Made by a program: the position numbers and the translations under genes
NCBI GenBank assembly: GCA_963675235.2
Contig: CAXXFU010000017.1
Location: 558,001-622,000 of the forward strand
Reading direction: 5' to 3'
DNA from: JAHJQZ01 sp963675235
Lineage (GTDB): Bacteria > Pseudomonadota > Alphaproteobacteria > Rhizobiales > Devosiaceae
DNA: 64,000 nucleotides
Shown here: piece after piece, positions 62,780-64,000 of the stretch
Layout of the letters: the number at the start of each line of letters is the position of its first letter
Position numbering within the stretch: the first letter of the stretch is position 1
The notes under the pieces: model-generated
Told to the model about the DNA's origin: nothing
Seen by the model: the letters and a program-made list of their open reading frames with translations, nothing else
The model's database searches: none

Positions 62780-64000
62780 TCATTCGGCGCTGACGATCTT
62801 GTATTGCTGGCCCGGCACGATCGGATCACTGTCGAACAGGGCGTTGAGCACCAGGAACAGGTTCTTGGCATTGGCGACGCCGCTCATCTTGGCGGCGAGC
62901 GAGCTGGTGGTGTCGCCCGGCCTGGCGGTGGTGAGCCTGATCACCGTGTGGCGGATCTTCCTTGTGTCGGCGTTGGTCACCTTGCGGAACGAGGTGATCG
63001 TTTCTTCGGCCCGGGCGGCAAAGCCGGCATCGCCGGTGCGCGACGCGAAGATGTAGCGATAGACTTCCTTGTCGAAGCGCACGACGGTGACGCGGAAGAA
63101 CCATTGCCCGGTCCTGGCGGCGCCGCTGGCCATCTCGATGCCGTTGTGGCGGGCCGGCGTGACGGTGTCGGGATCGAGGCCGGCGATCCAGCCGGACTTG
63201 AGATAGTCGGTCAGCGCCATGGTCTCGGGCACCTGAGCGCTGTCGAAGCGCACGGCTTCGCCGTCGCCGGCCAGCCCGACCACGGCTGAAGCGGTGTTCT
63301 GCAGCGTATAGGACTTGGGCACGAAGAAGGTGAACCCGAGGCTCGGGTGGATGAACTGGTGGTCGACGATGGCGCCCTGGTTCGGACTGTCACCGAAGGC
63401 AAGCCCATCCACCGACCTGAGGAAGGGCGCCCGCCCGACCATGCCGACGCCGGGCGTGACGCCGAGCGCCTGCGCCTCGGTGATGACCTTCTCGATGCGG
63501 TCCGGGGTCGAGGGATGGCTGGCAAGGAAATCGTCGGCCGAGCCCTGACCGTCGCCGCCGGCGGAGATGGCGGCGAAGCGTCCCATCGACGACAGAAACC
63601 GTGCGGCGGCATTGGGATCGAAGCCACCCCGCGCCGCGACACGCACGCCTTCCTTGTCGGCGGACAGTTCCTGGGCCTGGGAGAAGGCGGCCAGCGACAG
63701 GCGCGAGCGCGCCGCTGACTGGTCGGTCTCGAGATTGCCGCCAAGCACCGAAGTGACGACCTTGTCGACGATCTCGGAGGTGCGGATGCGGCTTGAGCGC
63801 GCCTGGGCGTGCTTGAGGGTGACATGGGCAATTTCGTGCGACAGCACCGCCGCGATCTCGCTCTCGTCATTGGCGAGGGCCAGGATGCCGCGCGTGACAT
63901 AGATGTAGCCGCCCGGCAGAGCGAAGGCGTTGACGACCGGCGTGTCGAGGATGGTGACGGTATAGGGCGTATCCGGCTGGTCGGCGGCCGCCAGCAGCTT
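62780..64000 (-). CDS. M48 family zinc metalloprotease with LysM-like end (partial)
   Basis: This is the C-terminal 406 residues of a periplasmic M48 peptidase (BepA/YfgC-like); the N-terminus lies beyond the window. It has the zinc motif HEIAH in IAAVLSHEIAHVTLKHAQARS, the third ligand region AFSQAQELSADKEGVRVAARGGFDP and DFLASHPSTPDRI. After a beta-rich domain it ends with a LysM-type sequence (RLTTARPGDTTSSLAAKM, FLVLNALFDSDPIVPGQQYKIVSA), which may hold peptidoglycan. Such enzymes degrade misassembled outer-membrane proteins. Confidence 0.93.
   Translation of the reverse strand, partial: KLLAAADQPDTPYTVTILDTPVVNAFALPGGYIYVTRGILALANDESEIAAVLSHEIAHVTLKHAQARSSRIRTSEIVDKVVTSVLGGNLETDQSAARSRLSLAAFSQAQELSADKEGVRVAARGGFDPNAAARFLSSMGRFAAISAGGDGQGSADDFLASHPSTPDRIEKVITEAQALGVTPGVGMVGRAPFLRSVDGLAFGDSPNQGAIVDHQFIHPSLGFTFFVPKSYTLQNTASAVVGLAGDGEAVRFDSAQVPETMALTDYLKSGWIAGLDPDTVTPARHNGIEMASGAARTGQWFFRVTVVRFDKEVYRYIFASRTGDAGFAARAEETITSFRKVTNADTRKIRHTVIRLTTARPGDTTSSLAAKMSGVANAKNLFLVLNALFDSDPIVPGQQYKIVSAE

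Overview
The window is a GC-rich chromosomal segment of an alphaproteobacterium. The gene order (bolA next to a DnaJ-type gene, cobS-cobT, rpmB, a DUF3108 gene, a SUV3-like helicase, an S4 gene, fdxA and carD; lysC divergent from ubiG; comF-grxC-nitrilase-DUF1178; argJ-GNAT-mutT) and the palindromic intergenic repeats point to the order Hyphomicrobiales (Rhizobiales). A Devosia/Pelagibacterium-like genus is my best guess, by inference only. Nearly all of it is core housekeeping sequence. No rRNA, tRNA, CRISPR array or intact insertion sequence was seen.

Layout. 1-1949: a partial peptide-type ABC solute-binding protein divergent from an AraC regulator. 1950-3880: a small AT-richer accessory island holding two convergent genes, a three-Cys-motif partner protein (TcmP) and its three-Cys-motif (Gp37/Gp68, DUF5131) partner. 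3880-14963, minus strand: clpB, nhaA, DUF4167, prfA-prmC, ptsP and lysC. 15115-23147: ubiG and a run of small metabolic genes (acetyltransferase, reductases, esterase, deaminase, aldo/keto reductase), then a GGDEF-EAL protein. 23333-30438: comF-grxC-nitrilase-DUF1178, a divergent methyltransferase, an orphan Flp pilin, argJ-GNAT-mutT, and a DUF2798/TetR divergent pair. 30530-38800: a periplasmic parvulin divergent from secA, an ArsR-VOC-SRPBCC operon, an SLC13 permease and a lipoprotein L,D-transpeptidase. 39038-45933: accA, xerD and a 49-aa membrane protein on the minus strand; aroK-aroB and two CorC/HlyC-type paralogues on the plus strand. 46200-54718: bolA/DnaJ, cobS, cobT, a phytase-like esterase, an M42 peptidase, a YhfC membrane protein, a VOC protein and a queuosine-precursor transporter. 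54972-64000: rpmB, DUF3108, a broken methyltransferase gene, the helicase, S4, fdxA, carD and a partial M48 protease.

The most notable signal is regulatory. Direct repeats of the form GTTC-N7-GTTC (or GAAC-N7-GAAC), the established alphaproteobacterial LexA operator, lie immediately upstream of three genes. There are two boxes in mirror image before tcmP (2016-2049), one before its convergent DUF5131 partner (3671-3685) and one before a small VOC-family gene (53637-53651). This suggests that the uncharacterised TcmP/three-Cys pair is a DNA-damage-inducible two-gene module and that the VOC protein belongs to the same regulon.

Other notable points are a methyltransferase gene decayed by an internal deletion and a frameshift (56364-57073), four copies or fragments of a composite palindromic repeat, REP-like hairpins flanking the island and separating cobS from cobT, clear TetR operators (29709-29752), and a perfect inverted repeat with an eight-T loop (57201-57226).
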